The notes: a model not told the origin generated them from the letters alone. A stretch of 64,000 nt of DNA from Phaeocystidibacter sp965659725 (GCA_965659725.1 CBFHXG010000005.1:31070-95069), one strand, 5' to 3'; positions 51,909-61,327 are shown, counted from the first letter of the stretch. Made by a program: numbers and translations.

Positions 51909-52002
51909 ATTTGCCAGATGGTAGAAAGTACGTGCAAAATTTGCCGTGCCGAGGTGAAGGACTAACTTTACCCTTTGTACCCTTAGGTTAATACCCTTGC
52001 GA

Positions 52003-53007
52003 ATGAGCAACGTGAAAGCCGCGATAACCGCGATAGGTGGATATGTACCAGAATTCCGCCTCACCAATCAGCTTTTAGAGGAGATGGTGGAAACGACCGA
52101 CGAGTGGATCACCACCCGTACGGGAATCAAGGAGCGCAGGATCCTCAAAGAAGAGGGAGCCGGCACTTCATTCCTAGGTATTCAAGCGGTTAAGGACATG
52201 CAAGAGCGTTACGGTGTAGATGTATCCGATGTTGACCTAGTCATCTGCGCAACAGCTACTCCAGATATGCCTGTGGCCTCTACTTCAGCGTACATTGCCT
52301 CAGAGATCGGTGCGAACGAAGCCTTCTCCTACGACCTTATGGCTGCATGTAGTGGGTTCTTGTACAGTTTATCTGCAGGAGCCAAGTACATCGAAAGCGG
52401 ACGTTACAACAAGGTGCTCGTTATCGGCGCCGATAAGATGTCTTCCATCATCAATTACGAAGACCGAGCTACTTGTGTCATCTTTGGTGACGGAGGTGGA
52501 TGTGCACTGCTCGAGCCAAATGAAGAAGGTTACGGCGTACAAGATGAGGTCCTTCGCAGCGATGGTAAGGGTCGCCAATTCCTCAAGATCGATGCAGGCG
52601 GTTCTATCTTGCCAGCATCCCAAGAAACCGTTGAACTCAATAAGCACTACGTCCATCAAGAAGGTCAGCAAGTATTCAAATTTGCTGTTACCAACATGGC
52701 TGAGGTTAGCGCCAAGATCATGGAGCGCAACAATCTCACCAGTGACGATGTAGATTGGTTGGTTCCGCATCAAGCAAACTTGCGCATCATTAATGCAACA
52801 GCCAATCGCATGAACCTTGACGATAAAAAGGTAATGCTTAATATTGAGCGCTATGGTAACACTACAAATGGTACATTGCCATTGCTCTTGTGGGAATATC
52901 AAAGCAAATTGAAAAAAGGAGATAACCTCGTATTTGCTGCCTTTGGAGGCGGTTTTACGTGGGGCTCCCTCTATCTAAAATGGGCATTGGACCCAGCAAA
53001 AAATTAA
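52003..53007 (+). CDS. fabH: Beta-ketoacyl-ACP synthase III
   Basis: 334 residues from ATG 52003 (the in-frame TTG at 51997 is less likely). It starts fatty-acid synthesis by condensing acetyl-CoA with malonyl-ACP. The catalytic triad is visible: Cys116 in MAACSGFLYS, His in WLVPHQANLRI and Asn in YGNTTNGTLPLLL; the GGGFTWGSLYLKW C-terminus is present. No plsX gene lies between rpmF and fabH. It heads a fabH-accB-accC unit that feeds malonyl-CoA and priming in the same pathway. Confidence 0.96.
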   Translation: MSNVKAAITAIGGYVPEFRLTNQLLEEMVETTDEWITTRTGIKERRILKEEGAGTSFLGIQAVKDMQERYGVDVSDVDLVICATATPDMPVASTSAYIASEIGANEAFSYDLMAACSGFLYSLSAGAKYIESGRYNKVLVIGADKMSSIINYEDRATCVIFGDGGGCALLEPNEEGYGVQDEVLRSDGKGRQFLKIDAGGSILPASQETVELNKHYVHQEGQQVFKFAVTNMAEVSAKIMERNNLTSDDVDWLVPHQANLRIINATANRMNLDDKKVMLNIERYGNTTNGTLPLLLWEYQSKLKKGDNLVFAAFGGGFTWGSLYLKWALDPAKN

Positions 53008-53028
53008 AGATCCCTAATCCCCGAACAA

Positions 53029-53529
53029 ATGGACATTAAAGAAATCCAGAACCTTATCAAGTTTGTAGCTAAGTCTGGCGCAAGCGAGGTAAACCTCGAA
53101 ACAGAGGAGTTCAAGATTACGATCAAGACAGGTAGCGACGAAGCTACAACGGTTGTTCAACAAGTGCCTATGGCTGCTGCTCCTGCTCAGCAACCACAAG
53201 TACAGCAAGCAGCTCCTGCTCCAGCACCAGCTGCACAACCTGAGGCTCCTGCATCGTCTAACCCCGCTCCTGCCGAAGACGATAGTAAGTATGTGACGAT
53301 TAAGTCTCCAATGATTGGTACGTTCTACCGCCGCCCTTCTCCAGACAAGGACACTTTTGCTGAAGTGGGTGACGAGATCAAACCAGGAACAGTTGTATGT
53401 ATCATCGAGGCGATGAAGCTCTTCAACGAGATCGAAAGTGAGGTTTCCGGTAAGATCGTTAAGGTCCTAGCCGAAGATCAAACGCCGGTTGAATACGACC
53501 AACCTTTGTTCTTGGTTGACCCTTCATAA
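53029..53529 (+). CDS. accB: Acetyl-CoA carboxylase biotin carboxyl carrier protein
   Basis: A 166-residue BCCP. The N-terminal oligomerisation helix (MDIKEIQNLIKFVAKS) is followed by a Pro/Ala/Gln-rich linker (~45-80) and the biotinyl domain (IKSPMIGTFYRRPSPDKDTF) with the biotinylated Lys130 in EAMKLFN. It carries carboxybiotin between AccC and AccAD. Confidence 0.95.
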   Translation: MDIKEIQNLIKFVAKSGASEVNLETEEFKITIKTGSDEATTVVQQVPMAAAPAQQPQVQQAAPAPAPAAQPEAPASSNPAPAEDDSKYVTIKSPMIGTFYRRPSPDKDTFAEVGDEIKPGTVVCIIEAMKLFNEIESEVSGKIVKVLAEDQTPVEYDQPLFLVDPS

Positions 53530-53556
53530 CCAAGGACGGAACTTAATTCTGATCCT

Positions 53557-54900
53557 ATGTTCAAAAAGATATTGATCGCCAACCGTGGTGAGATCGCACT
53601 TCGTGTGATCCGTACATGCCGCGAAATGGGCATTAAGACGGTGGCCGTGTACTCCACCGCGGATGCAGACTCACTTCACGTGCGTTTTGCCGATGAAGCC
53701 GTGTGTATCGGTCCCGCTCCAAGTAGCGAAAGCTACCTGAATATTCCGAATATCATCTCTGCAGCAGAGATCACCAACGCCGACGCTATTCACCCGGGCT
53801 ACGGATTCCTCTCTGAGAACGCTAAGTTTTCAAAGATCTGTGGTGAGAACGGTATCAAGTTTATCGGTGCATCGCCAGAGCACATCGACAAGATGGGTGA
53901 TAAGGCAACCGCTAAGGCTACGATGAAAGCGGCCGGTGTTCCTTGTGTGCCAGGCTCTGAAGGAATCATCGAGTCATTCGAACAATGCGTCAAGCTCGCC
54001 AAAGAAGTTGGATACCCTGTAATGCTCAAGGCTACCGCTGGTGGTGGAGGTAAGGGTATGCGCGCGGTTTGGAAGGAAGAAGACCTTCAGAAAGCTTGGG
54101 ATTCTGCCCGCCAAGAAGCCGCCGCTTCCTTCGGTAACGACGGAATGTACATGGAGAAGCTCATCGAAGAGCCTCGCCATATCGAGATCCAGATCGTAGG
54201 CGACCAAACCGGTGCCGCCTGCCACTTGAGCGAGCGCGACTGCTCTATCCAGCGTCGCCACCAAAAGCTTACAGAAGAAACGCCTTCTCCATTCATGACC
54301 CCAGAACTTCGTGAAAAGATGGGTAAAGCAGCCGTGAAAGCTGCCGAGTTCATTAAGTACGAAGGTGCTGGAACAGTAGAATTCTTGGTGGATAAACACC
54401 GCAATTTCTACTTCATGGAGATGAATACACGTATCCAAGTTGAGCACCCGATCACAGAGCAAGTGATCGACTACGACTTGATCCGTGAACAGATCAAAGT
54501 TGCCGCAGGAATCCCGATCCTCGGTCGCAACTATGAACCACAATTGCACTCTATCGAGTGTCGTATCAACGCAGAGGACCCTTACAATAACTTCCGTCCA
54601 TCCCCAGGAAAAATCACCTCTTTCCACGCTCCAGGTGGTCACGGAGTTCGTTTGGACACACACTGCTACGCAGGATACGCCATACCTCCTCATTACGACT
54701 CCATGATCGCTAAGCTGATCACCACGGCTCGTACGCGCGAGGAAGCAATCGACAAGATGAAGCGTGCACTCGACGAATTTGTGATCGAAGGAATCAAAAC
54801 AACGATCCCTTTCCACCGTGCCCTTATGGAGCACGAAGACTTCCTGGCTGGAAATTACACCACCAAGTTTATGGAAGATTTCGTTTTGGAGAATGACTGA
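53557..54900 (+). CDS. accC: Acetyl-CoA carboxylase biotin carboxylase subunit
   Basis: A 447-residue ATP-grasp biotin carboxylase. Landmarks: KKILIANRGEIALRVIRTCR, HPGYGFLSENAKF, KATAGGGGKGMR (ATP grasp loop), RDCSIQRRHQKL, and the VEFLVDKHRNFYFMEMNTRI then QVEHPITEQVID catalytic segment. It carboxylates biotin on AccB. A 286-residue antisense open frame here is an artefact of codon bias. Confidence 0.97.
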   Translation: MFKKILIANRGEIALRVIRTCREMGIKTVAVYSTADADSLHVRFADEAVCIGPAPSSESYLNIPNIISAAEITNADAIHPGYGFLSENAKFSKICGENGIKFIGASPEHIDKMGDKATAKATMKAAGVPCVPGSEGIIESFEQCVKLAKEVGYPVMLKATAGGGGKGMRAVWKEEDLQKAWDSARQEAAASFGNDGMYMEKLIEEPRHIEIQIVGDQTGAACHLSERDCSIQRRHQKLTEETPSPFMTPELREKMGKAAVKAAEFIKYEGAGTVEFLVDKHRNFYFMEMNTRIQVEHPITEQVIDYDLIREQIKVAAGIPILGRNYEPQLHSIECRINAEDPYNNFRPSPGKITSFHAPGGHGVRLDTHCYAGYAIPPHYDSMIAKLITTARTREEAIDKMKRALDEFVIEGIKTTIPFHRALMEHEDFLAGNYTTKFMEDFVLEND

Positions 54901-54923
54901 TCTTTCGATCGACCATAGATCTG

Positions 54924-54952
54924 AAACCCTCCCATCCGCGGAGGGTTTTTTT
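54924..54952 (+). terminator. Intrinsic terminator of fabH-accB-accC
   Basis: The 9-bp stem AAACCCTCC / GGAGGGTTT is followed by a T run. It sits against the stop codon of the convergent XRE gene. Confidence 0.88.
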
Positions 54953-55268
54953 ATTTGTTCTTCTTCCGAAGTTCACTAATAATAGACTTGATCTCATCCA
55001 ATTGATCCATGATGTTCTTGGATAGAATCTCGTTTTCAACAAGGTCAGGAACTACAGCCAGATCAAAATTGAATATGAGATGTAGGGGAATTTCCAGGAC
55101 ATCGGCAACCTTAAAAAGCTCGTCGAGTTTCCAATCCTTGGTTCCGTATTCGAGCCTCTGATACTGTCGGAGACTCGTGTCTAATTGAATACTCACATAT
55201 TCCTGTGAGTAACCACGCAACAGACGCAATTGTCTTATGCGCTCGCAGAGAGTTGCTGAGCTATCCAT
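54951..55268 (-). CDS. XRE-family helix-turn-helix regulator
   Basis: A 105-residue protein with a Cro/C1-type HTH (~8-62): LCERIRQLRLLRGYSQEYVS, then YQRLEYGTKDWKLDELFKVA. A ~35-residue C-terminal helical segment ends KSIISELRKKNK, probably for dimerisation. It has no toxin neighbour. Similar short XRE proteins act as housekeeping or developmental regulators; target unknown. The 191 bases upstream (55269-55459) hold no recognised gene. Confidence 0.85.
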   Translation of the reverse strand: MDSSATLCERIRQLRLLRGYSQEYVSIQLDTSLRQYQRLEYGTKDWKLDELFKVADVLEIPLHLIFNFDLAVVPDLVENEILSKNIMDQLDEIKSIISELRKKNK

Positions 55269-55459
55269 GTACGCCTAGGTTTAGGTTGTATGATTGTGGT
55301 GGTTTACGCAAAGTAGATAAAATGCAGAATATTTGAGGGAGATTGAGAGAAGAAAATGATAAATAAATTGGTAATGAAGCTGAGAGCGCTGAATGGACTC
55401 CCATACTAGTTGAACCTTTCAAAGACCTGAATGGAAGAGAAACTAATCCCGGATGATCC

Positions 55460-57118
55460 TCATTCAAGGTGCGAACGAACTACTTTTAACACGCTCTCCG
55501 TATCCATTTCTAGACCCGCATGAAGTTCTTCCACGCTACCATGCTCAACAAAGCGGTCAGGTAAGTGAATCGGATGAAGGTTTACGCTGCGATTCCCACT
55601 AGAAGCTAGCCAGTCTATCAAAGCATCCGTAAGTCCACCCAAGGAACTATCTTCCAACGTAACCCAGGTATCGTATTGTGATACCGCGGTTTTCAAGGCC
55701 TCGTCATCCAACGGTTTGATGAACAGATGGTGTAGGACGCCAATGTCGTGACCTTCCTCATTCAAGGTCTTGGCCACGGTTTCTGCGCGTCTCGACATCG
55801 TTCCGGTGGACATGATGCAAACGCGTTTCCCTTTATTGATCCAATTTGCCTTGCCGTACTCCATCTCATTGAATTCACCCTTGGCATCAAAGCGGGCCTC
55901 TGTGTCCCTCGGATAGCGGATCACCATCGGACCATTGTGCTTGATGGCCGTATACAAGGCATTTCTTAGCTCTATTCCATTGCGAGGAGCCGTGATCGTT
56001 AGGTTCGGTATAGGTCGCAAGAAGGCCAGGTCAAACGCTCCATGATGGGTCGGCCCATCGTTGCCAACGAGACCAGCACGGTCCAAGCAAATCACAACGT
56101 GTAGGTTTTGAAGGGCAATATCGTGTATGATCTGATCGTAAGCCCTTTGGGCAAATGTGCTGTACAAATGGAGTATAGGAACTCCACCTGCCGCTGCAAT
56201 TCCCGCTGCCATGGTGGTGGCATGTTGCTCGGCAATTCCAACGTCAAGGATCCTTGTTCGGTATTTCTGAGCAAGATGACCCAAACCCGCCCCACTCAAC
56301 ATTGCTGGAGATATAACACTGATGCGATCATCTTTTTCAAGTAGCTCCTCTATGGCCTCGCCAAACACATCCTGAAAGGGCATGTCGGCCGAATATTTCG
56401 TTTCCGATGGCAGGAACTCAGCTAGTGTATCCACATGAAGAACACGAGGGCCACTGGCGCTCTTGGCATACCGAAGCTGAGTTACGAGGTCATCCAGATC
56501 ATGACCATTCGCCTTACCCATATATCGAATATTGAATGCCTGGAATAGAAGTTCGTAATTATCTCCTTCCGCCAATGCACCAACATTTGGGTCGATGGCC
56601 TTTTGATTGTCGTTGAGGATGATAAGCACATCCAGTCCAGTTGTGCCTAGAAAATTCAAGGCTTCAAATGCCATCCCACCCGTTAGGGCGCCATCGCCTA
56701 TAACGGCAACATGTGATACGCTCAACCCTCTTCTGTGGTTCTCGATAGCCATCCCCGTAATTGCCGAGATACTCGTAGATGAATGTCCCGTTCCAAAGGC
56801 ATCATATGCGCTTTCAGAGCGACTTGGAAAACCGCTCAATCCTCCATGCTGACGATTGGTGTGGAACCGATCGGCACGATCGGTCAGTACTTTGTGAGCA
56901 TACGCTTGATGGCCCACATCCCAGATCAGCACATCTTCTGGAGTTGCAAAAACGTGATGAAGTGCAACGGTGAGTTCCGTTACGCTAAGGCTTGATTCCA
57001 AGTGGCCTTTCTTGACCTTAGTAGCGGATGGTATGAATTCCTTCAAATGACTCGCGACCTTTTCTAGGTCTGAAATGGTCATTCTTCGAAGTGCATCTAA
57101 TGTTGGAATCTTTGCCAT
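55460..57118 (-). CDS. dxs: 1-deoxy-D-xylulose-5-phosphate synthase (short form)
   Basis: A 552-residue transketolase-like TPP enzyme, the DXP-forming first step of MEP isoprenoid and vitamin synthesis. Conserved: KGHLESSLSVTELTVALH (catalytic His), VGHQAYAHKVLT, GDGALTGGMAFEALN ... LNDN (TPP-Mg motif), IAEQHATTMAAG (catalytic Glu), DRAGLVGNDGPTHHGAFDLA and RYPRDTEAR. Odd: typical Dxs is about 620-640 residues. This one lacks the stretch carrying KGxGY...AE...H between the LHV and VFG segments. An exact -7 box (TACCTTTG) ends 4 nt before the ATG. It could be a divergent paralogue; the TPP core is intact. Confidence 0.85.
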   Translation of the reverse strand: MAKIPTLDALRRMTISDLEKVASHLKEFIPSATKVKKGHLESSLSVTELTVALHHVFATPEDVLIWDVGHQAYAHKVLTDRADRFHTNRQHGGLSGFPSRSESAYDAFGTGHSSTSISAITGMAIENHRRGLSVSHVAVIGDGALTGGMAFEALNFLGTTGLDVLIILNDNQKAIDPNVGALAEGDNYELLFQAFNIRYMGKANGHDLDDLVTQLRYAKSASGPRVLHVDTLAEFLPSETKYSADMPFQDVFGEAIEELLEKDDRISVISPAMLSGAGLGHLAQKYRTRILDVGIAEQHATTMAAGIAAAGGVPILHLYSTFAQRAYDQIIHDIALQNLHVVICLDRAGLVGNDGPTHHGAFDLAFLRPIPNLTITAPRNGIELRNALYTAIKHNGPMVIRYPRDTEARFDAKGEFNEMEYGKANWINKGKRVCIMSTGTMSRRAETVAKTLNEEGHDIGVLHHLFIKPLDDEALKTAVSQYDTWVTLEDSSLGGLTDALIDWLASSGNRSVNLHPIHLPDRFVEHGSVEELHAGLEMDTESVLKVVRSHLE

Positions 57119-57122
57119 AAAG

Positions 57123-57130
57123 CAAAGGTA
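57123..57130 (-). promoter_or_regulatory. -7 box (TACCTTTG) of dxs
   Basis: An exact TAnnTTTG match ending 4 nt before the dxs ATG, implying a leaderless transcript. Confidence 0.6.
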
Positions 57131-57227
57131 GAAGAAAGAAGTGTGAACAGCGAAGCGCTACCTCCAGATCACGATTGCATAAATGTCTTTACGGTCTAGC
57201 TAAATTCCTTGCAGTGCCTTCCCTACA

Positions 57228-58199
57228 TCAGTAACCCATCACCTTCCTCACACGAGCAAGCGTAGCATCCGCAACTACACGAGCTTTTTCGGCACCTTGC
57301 TCCAATGCGGCGTAGATCTCGTCTGGCTTCGCGATCAACTCATCGAACTTGGCGCGTTCATCAGCAAACTCTTCTAGGATCAGTTCGAGCAATGCCTTCT
57401 TTGCGTGACCAAAGCCATAATTACCTCCAAGGTAGTTCTGGCGCATCTCTGCTGTTTGTTCTTCGGATGCCAATAGTCGGTAAAGAGCGAACACATTGCA
57501 TGTGTCCGGATCCTTTGGATCTTCCAGCGGTGTAGAATCGGTAACGATGCCCATCACCTGCTTCTTGAGCTGGTTCTTTGGCAGGAAGATATCGATCACG
57601 TTTCCATAGGACTTCGACATCTTCTGTCCATCTGTTCCGGGAATGGTCATCACATTCTCATCAATGGATGGCTCTGGCAAAACGAATACGTCTTGTCCAT
57701 ATTCCAAGTTGACCTTATTCGCGATATCGCGGGTCATTTCTAGGTGTTGCTTTTGATCCTTGCCTACGGGAACTACATCGGCATCATAGAGAATGATGTC
57801 GGATGCCATGAGTACAGGATAATCAAAAAGACCAGCATTCACATCGCTGAGGCGATCACTTTTATCCTTGAAGCTATGCGCATTGGCAAGCATAGGATAG
57901 GGTGTGAAGCAGTTCAAATACCAAGTGAGCTCGGTGCACTGAGGGACGGCTGATTGGAGATAGAATACCGATTTATTGGGATCGAGTCCACAAGCCAACC
58001 AAGCTGCGGCGGTTGCTAACACATTCTCTTTTCGCGTTTGAGCGTCCTTGATGGTTGTCAAGGAGTGCATATCAGCGATGAAGAGAAAAGATTCTGTGTT
58101 TGAATTGTTGGCTTGTTGAATAGCAGGGCGGATGGCGCCCAGGATATTGCCAAGATGTTGGCGGCCGGAGCTTTGAATTCCGGTCAGAACTCGTTTCAT
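57228..58199 (-). CDS. trpS: Tryptophanyl-tRNA synthetase
   Basis: A 323-residue class Ic synthetase with HIGH-like QHLGN (14-18) and KMSKS in DGQKMSKSYGNV (~192-203). LNCFTPYPMLANAHSFKDKS is a family segment. Length is normal. It starts 10 nt after the stop of the upstream lipoprotein gene, so the two are probably co-transcribed. Confidence 0.96.
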   Translation of the reverse strand: MKRVLTGIQSSGRQHLGNILGAIRPAIQQANNSNTESFLFIADMHSLTTIKDAQTRKENVLATAAAWLACGLDPNKSVFYLQSAVPQCTELTWYLNCFTPYPMLANAHSFKDKSDRLSDVNAGLFDYPVLMASDIILYDADVVPVGKDQKQHLEMTRDIANKVNLEYGQDVFVLPEPSIDENVMTIPGTDGQKMSKSYGNVIDIFLPKNQLKKQVMGIVTDSTPLEDPKDPDTCNVFALYRLLASEEQTAEMRQNYLGGNYGFGHAKKALLELILEEFADERAKFDELIAKPDEIYAALEQGAEKARVVADATLARVRKVMGY

Positions 58200-58209
58200 G
58201 TGTTCGGTC

Positions 58210-58713
58210 TTATCTACGAAGGATTACTTCCATGTCTACAGGAACAAAGGTATTGGTTGCGGAGTCTAAAATCGGCACAACCGACTGCCATCTTTGTTTT
58301 TGATCCCAATCTTCGATGATCTCGTATTTCAGTGTATCAATTCCATCTTCGAGATAAATGGAGTCATTGCCGACCATCCACCAAGAACCTTCTCCGCTTC
58401 GGTAGAAAGGGAGTCGCAATGGCTCACTTGTGCCAATATCGATGCGGGCTGTAAATCCCATGAAGTAGTCTGCTGAATTGTCTGTCCTGAAATCAAACGC
58501 TCCATAAACATCTTCGCCATTGCCAGAGATATTTGCACCTTGACTTGGATTGACGGGATTTGGAATATAGGCTTCGTACTCAACGCTCGTGAGTTCCCAT
58601 TCGTGTCCTACGCGTTGTTCAATGGTTCCGGTGCGTGTTAAGCCATTGTCATTATCATTGCGACAAGCTATGATCGACAAAGGCAATATCAAGAGGGCGA
58701 TACACTTTTTCAT
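58210..58713 (-). CDS. Hypothetical lipoprotein, lipocalin-like
   Basis: A 167-residue lipoprotein (lipobox SIIAC, Cys17). The mature part contains GHEWELTSVEYEAYIPNP, DFRTDNSADYFMG and WWMVGNDSIYLEDGIDTLKY. These are patterned like small lipocalin-type domains of Bacteroidota, in which W and DxIxL strand motifs recur. Function unknown. Same strand as and just upstream of trpS. Confidence 0.7.
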   Translation of the reverse strand: MKKCIALLILPLSIIACRNDNDNGLTRTGTIEQRVGHEWELTSVEYEAYIPNPVNPSQGANISGNGEDVYGAFDFRTDNSADYFMGFTARIDIGTSEPLRLPFYRSGEGSWWMVGNDSIYLEDGIDTLKYEIIEDWDQKQRWQSVVPILDSATNTFVPVDMEVILRR

Positions 58714-58735
58714 GTGCAGAAGGTAATGATTTTAG

Positions 58736-59449
58736 CTACAAATCTCTGACAGAAAATACGGAGGAAGGCGCGTCATCGGGACATAAAGCCATGTTGCCGA
58801 TCAATTCAGCGATCTCTTTTGGGCTCTTGAGTTCGCCGTTTTCGTGCAAGCCGATGAAACGGTCGCGGTCTGGAAATGCGCTCGGATCTGTAGACCGAAT
58901 GTCTGCTTGCATTTCTGTATCTACAACTCCGGGGGCTATGCTCAAGAAGTGCACATCTCCCCGGTCTTCTACCCACACGCGTGTCATCATATTAATGGCA
59001 GCCTTGGAGGCACAGTACGCACTCCATGAAGGAATTGCGTTACTGGCGGCGCCGGAGCTAATGCTCACTACTGTTTTGGTCTTGGCGGTAGAGGATCTCA
59101 CGAAATGATTGGTCCAGCGCATCACGGCGGATACATTTACCTCAAACATCTTCGAGATGCCTTGGGCGTCCAACTCACCGATCGGGGATACAGGTCCTAT
59201 CCAACCGGCATTGTTGATGAGGATCTCCATTTCTGCGCGAGGGTCTAGAGCTAAGAACTCCTGAGAATTGGCCATGGCAAGGTCGACGGTTACATGGGTG
59301 TAGTTCTCGTGTTGAGGACCTTCACGCCTGGAATATCCAACCACTTTGCAATTTGGCGTGGTAAGGAAGAACTCGGCGAGGCCTTTCCCCAATCCGCTGC
59401 TGGTGCCGGTGATGTGAACTACGGTGTTCAAATCAACTGTTGATCTCAA
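58736..59449 (-). CDS. SDR-family NAD(P)-dependent oxidoreductase
   Basis: A 237-residue short-chain dehydrogenase. The cofactor motif is GTSSGLGKG (TGxxxGxG), and NNAG is in ILINNAGWIG. The catalytic Ser is in SISSGAA and the YxxxK motif in YCASK. The start is uncertain: TTG 59449 overlaps the TrkA-like gene by 17 nt, while TTG 59431, 4 nt after that gene's stop, would give 231 residues with the usual spacing to the glycine motif. Substrate not predictable. Confidence 0.88.
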   Translation of the reverse strand: MRSTVDLNTVVHITGTSSGLGKGLAEFFLTTPNCKVVGYSRREGPQHENYTHVTVDLAMANSQEFLALDPRAEMEILINNAGWIGPVSPIGELDAQGISKMFEVNVSAVMRWTNHFVRSSTAKTKTVVSISSGAASNAIPSWSAYCASKAAINMMTRVWVEDRGDVHFLSIAPGVVDTEMQADIRSTDPSAFPDRDRFIGLHENGELKSPKEIAELIGNMALCPDDAPSSVFSVRDL

Positions 59450-60101
59450 TAAAGCGTTCGATATCCCTTACGGTACCAAACACGACGATGATGTCGCCTT
59501 CCTCAACGATGGTATCGGCATCGGGAACACCATAAATGTGGTGCTCTTTCTCTTCTGCACGAAGGAGGGTTACAAGGTTAAGCTTGTATTTTTCGCGCAA
59601 GCCAATATCTCCAAGTGTTCGGCTGAAAAGTGCTTTTGGAGCCTTGATCTCAACGATCTCGTATCCATCTGGCAATTCGAAGCACATCACTACGCCAGGG
59701 TTCATGAGTTGTTCAGCGATGTTGTTCGCTACCTCATCCTCTGGGCTAAGAATCTCTTCGATACCCATCTTTTCGATAATACGGCGTTGGGTAGGGCCTT
59801 GAGCGCGGGCGATGATACGTCCGATCTCCATCTCCTGAAGTTGGAAACAACAGAGAAGAAGGTCTTGGAAATTTTGGCCGATGGACACGATAACCGCATC
59901 CATCTTGCCCAAATTCTGTGATTCTAGTGCTTTGAGGTCGGTGGCATCCAAGGTAACCGCGTAGGCTACGTCTTCACGAATGGCTTCCACTTTTTCCTCG
60001 TCTGTATCGATGGCGATCACTTCAGCACCTTTCATGCTGAGTTTACGCGCGATGGCTGAACCGAACTGGCCCAACCCGATAACGGCAAATTTTTCTGCCA
60101 T
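59433..60101 (-). CDS. TrkA-type potassium uptake regulatory protein (RCK domains)
   Basis: A 222-residue protein with a TrkA-N Rossmann domain (GLGQFGSAIARKLSMKGAEV; IDTDEEKVEAIRED) and a TrkA-C ligand-binding domain (~135-220). These single-unit TrkA/KtrA proteins gate TrkH/KtrB potassium transporters in response to nucleotides. No transporter gene is in the window. It is co-transcribed with the SDR gene downstream. Confidence 0.9.
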   Translation of the reverse strand: MAEKFAVIGLGQFGSAIARKLSMKGAEVIAIDTDEEKVEAIREDVAYAVTLDATDLKALESQNLGKMDAVIVSIGQNFQDLLLCCFQLQEMEIGRIIARAQGPTQRRIIEKMGIEEILSPEDEVANNIAEQLMNPGVVMCFELPDGYEIVEIKAPKALFSRTLGDIGLREKYKLNLVTLLRAEEKEHHIYGVPDADTIVEEGDIIVVFGTVRDIERFIEINS

Positions 60102-60137
60102 GATTCGAATATTCTGTGATCGAGGCTATGAACTCGA

Positions 60138-61301
60138 TCAAACGTGTTTTAGTGCATTGTCGAGGTCAGCGATCAGGTCATCTGCATCTTCAATACCTAC
60201 ACTCAAACGGATCAAACCGTCCACAACGCCTGTTTTCATGCGCTCTTCCATAGGGATGGCAGCGTGTGTCATGCTCGCTGGATGTCCCGCTAGGGATTCA
60301 ACGCCACCGAGTGATTCGGCGAGTGTAAATACATTCAGGTTGGAGACCACTGAACTTGCGTCTTCAAAGGTACCACCTTTAACGACAAAAGAGATCATTC
60401 CGCCGAAGTCGCTCATCTGTTTTTTAGCGACTGAATGTCCTGGATGATTTTCAAAACCAGGCCAGTATACCTTATCTACCTTCGGGTGATCTTTCAAGAA
60501 GTGAGCGACCTTCGCCCCGTTCTTGCAATGGCGTTCCATACGAACATCGAGGGTCTTGATGCCTCGGAGGGTTAGGAATGAATCCATAGGTCCGCATACG
60601 GCACCTGCTGAATTCTGTATAAAGTATAGTCTTTCGGCAATGTCTTTGTCTGCTGTTGCGAGCAACCCAAGAACTACATCGGAGTGACCTCCGAGATATT
60701 TAGTAGCACTGTGAAGTACAATATCGGCACCGAGCTCGATAGGACGCTGTAGGATAGGTGTGGCGAAGGTGTTATCAACCACCAACATGGCTCCGGCTTC
60801 TTTGGCGATCTTGGCCATTTCGGCGATGTCGATGACGTTCATCATGGGGTTGGTTGGTGTTTCAACCCAGATCAACTTCGTTTTGTCGTTCACCAGTGAG
60901 CGTACATTATCGGCATTGTCCATTGCGGTGAAGTGGAATACCAATCCGAAATCTTGATAAATCTTGGTGAATTGGCGGTATGAACCACCGTATAGGTCGT
61001 TGGTAGAAACGATCTCATCACCTGGTTTGAGCATTTTCAACACGGCGTCTACGGCAGCTAGACCACTGCCAAAGGCCAATCCGAATTTTCCGCCTTCGAG
61101 AGAGGCGATGCTCTTTTCTAGGGCTGTACGTGTTGGGTTTCCTGTTCGGGAGTACTCGTAACCTTTGTGCACGCCGGGAGCCGATTGTGCGTATGTAGAC
61201 GTTTGATAAATAGGGGGCATTACCGCGCCAGTACTAGGGTCTGGCTCTTGTCCTCCGTGTATAGTAAGCGTTCCAATCTTGAGGTCGCTCTCATTTTTCA
61301 T
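60138..61301 (-). CDS. Cystathionine gamma-synthase/lyase family PLP enzyme
   Basis: A 387-residue trans-sulfuration enzyme: GAVMPPIYQTSTYAQ, YEYSRTGNPTR (PLP phosphate), FGSGLAAVDAV, VETPTNPMMNVIDI, VVDNTFATP, the Schiff-base Lys201 in SATKYLGGHSD, and SLGGVESLAGHPASMTHA. Cystathionine beta- or gamma-lyase versus synthase cannot be resolved from sequence. It is a second family member besides 25040-26281, from which it differs clearly. An exact -7 box (TACCTTTG) lies 26 nt upstream. Confidence 0.9.
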   Translation of the reverse strand: MKNESDLKIGTLTIHGGQEPDPSTGAVMPPIYQTSTYAQSAPGVHKGYEYSRTGNPTRTALEKSIASLEGGKFGLAFGSGLAAVDAVLKMLKPGDEIVSTNDLYGGSYRQFTKIYQDFGLVFHFTAMDNADNVRSLVNDKTKLIWVETPTNPMMNVIDIAEMAKIAKEAGAMLVVDNTFATPILQRPIELGADIVLHSATKYLGGHSDVVLGLLATADKDIAERLYFIQNSAGAVCGPMDSFLTLRGIKTLDVRMERHCKNGAKVAHFLKDHPKVDKVYWPGFENHPGHSVAKKQMSDFGGMISFVVKGGTFEDASSVVSNLNVFTLAESLGGVESLAGHPASMTHAAIPMEERMKTGVVDGLIRLSVGIEDADDLIADLDNALKHV

Positions 61302-61327
61302 ACCGATACGATTCTTTAAATATGATT

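Noticed and set aside
53974..54834. 286-residue antisense open frame within accC
   Set aside because: Pure shadow of a highly conserved gene; Cys/His/Val-rich composition without motifs, produced by codon bias.
55269..55459. Intergenic region between the XRE and dxs genes examined for a tRNA or small RNA
   Set aside because: No cloverleaf, CCA-like end or terminator hairpin could be made out.
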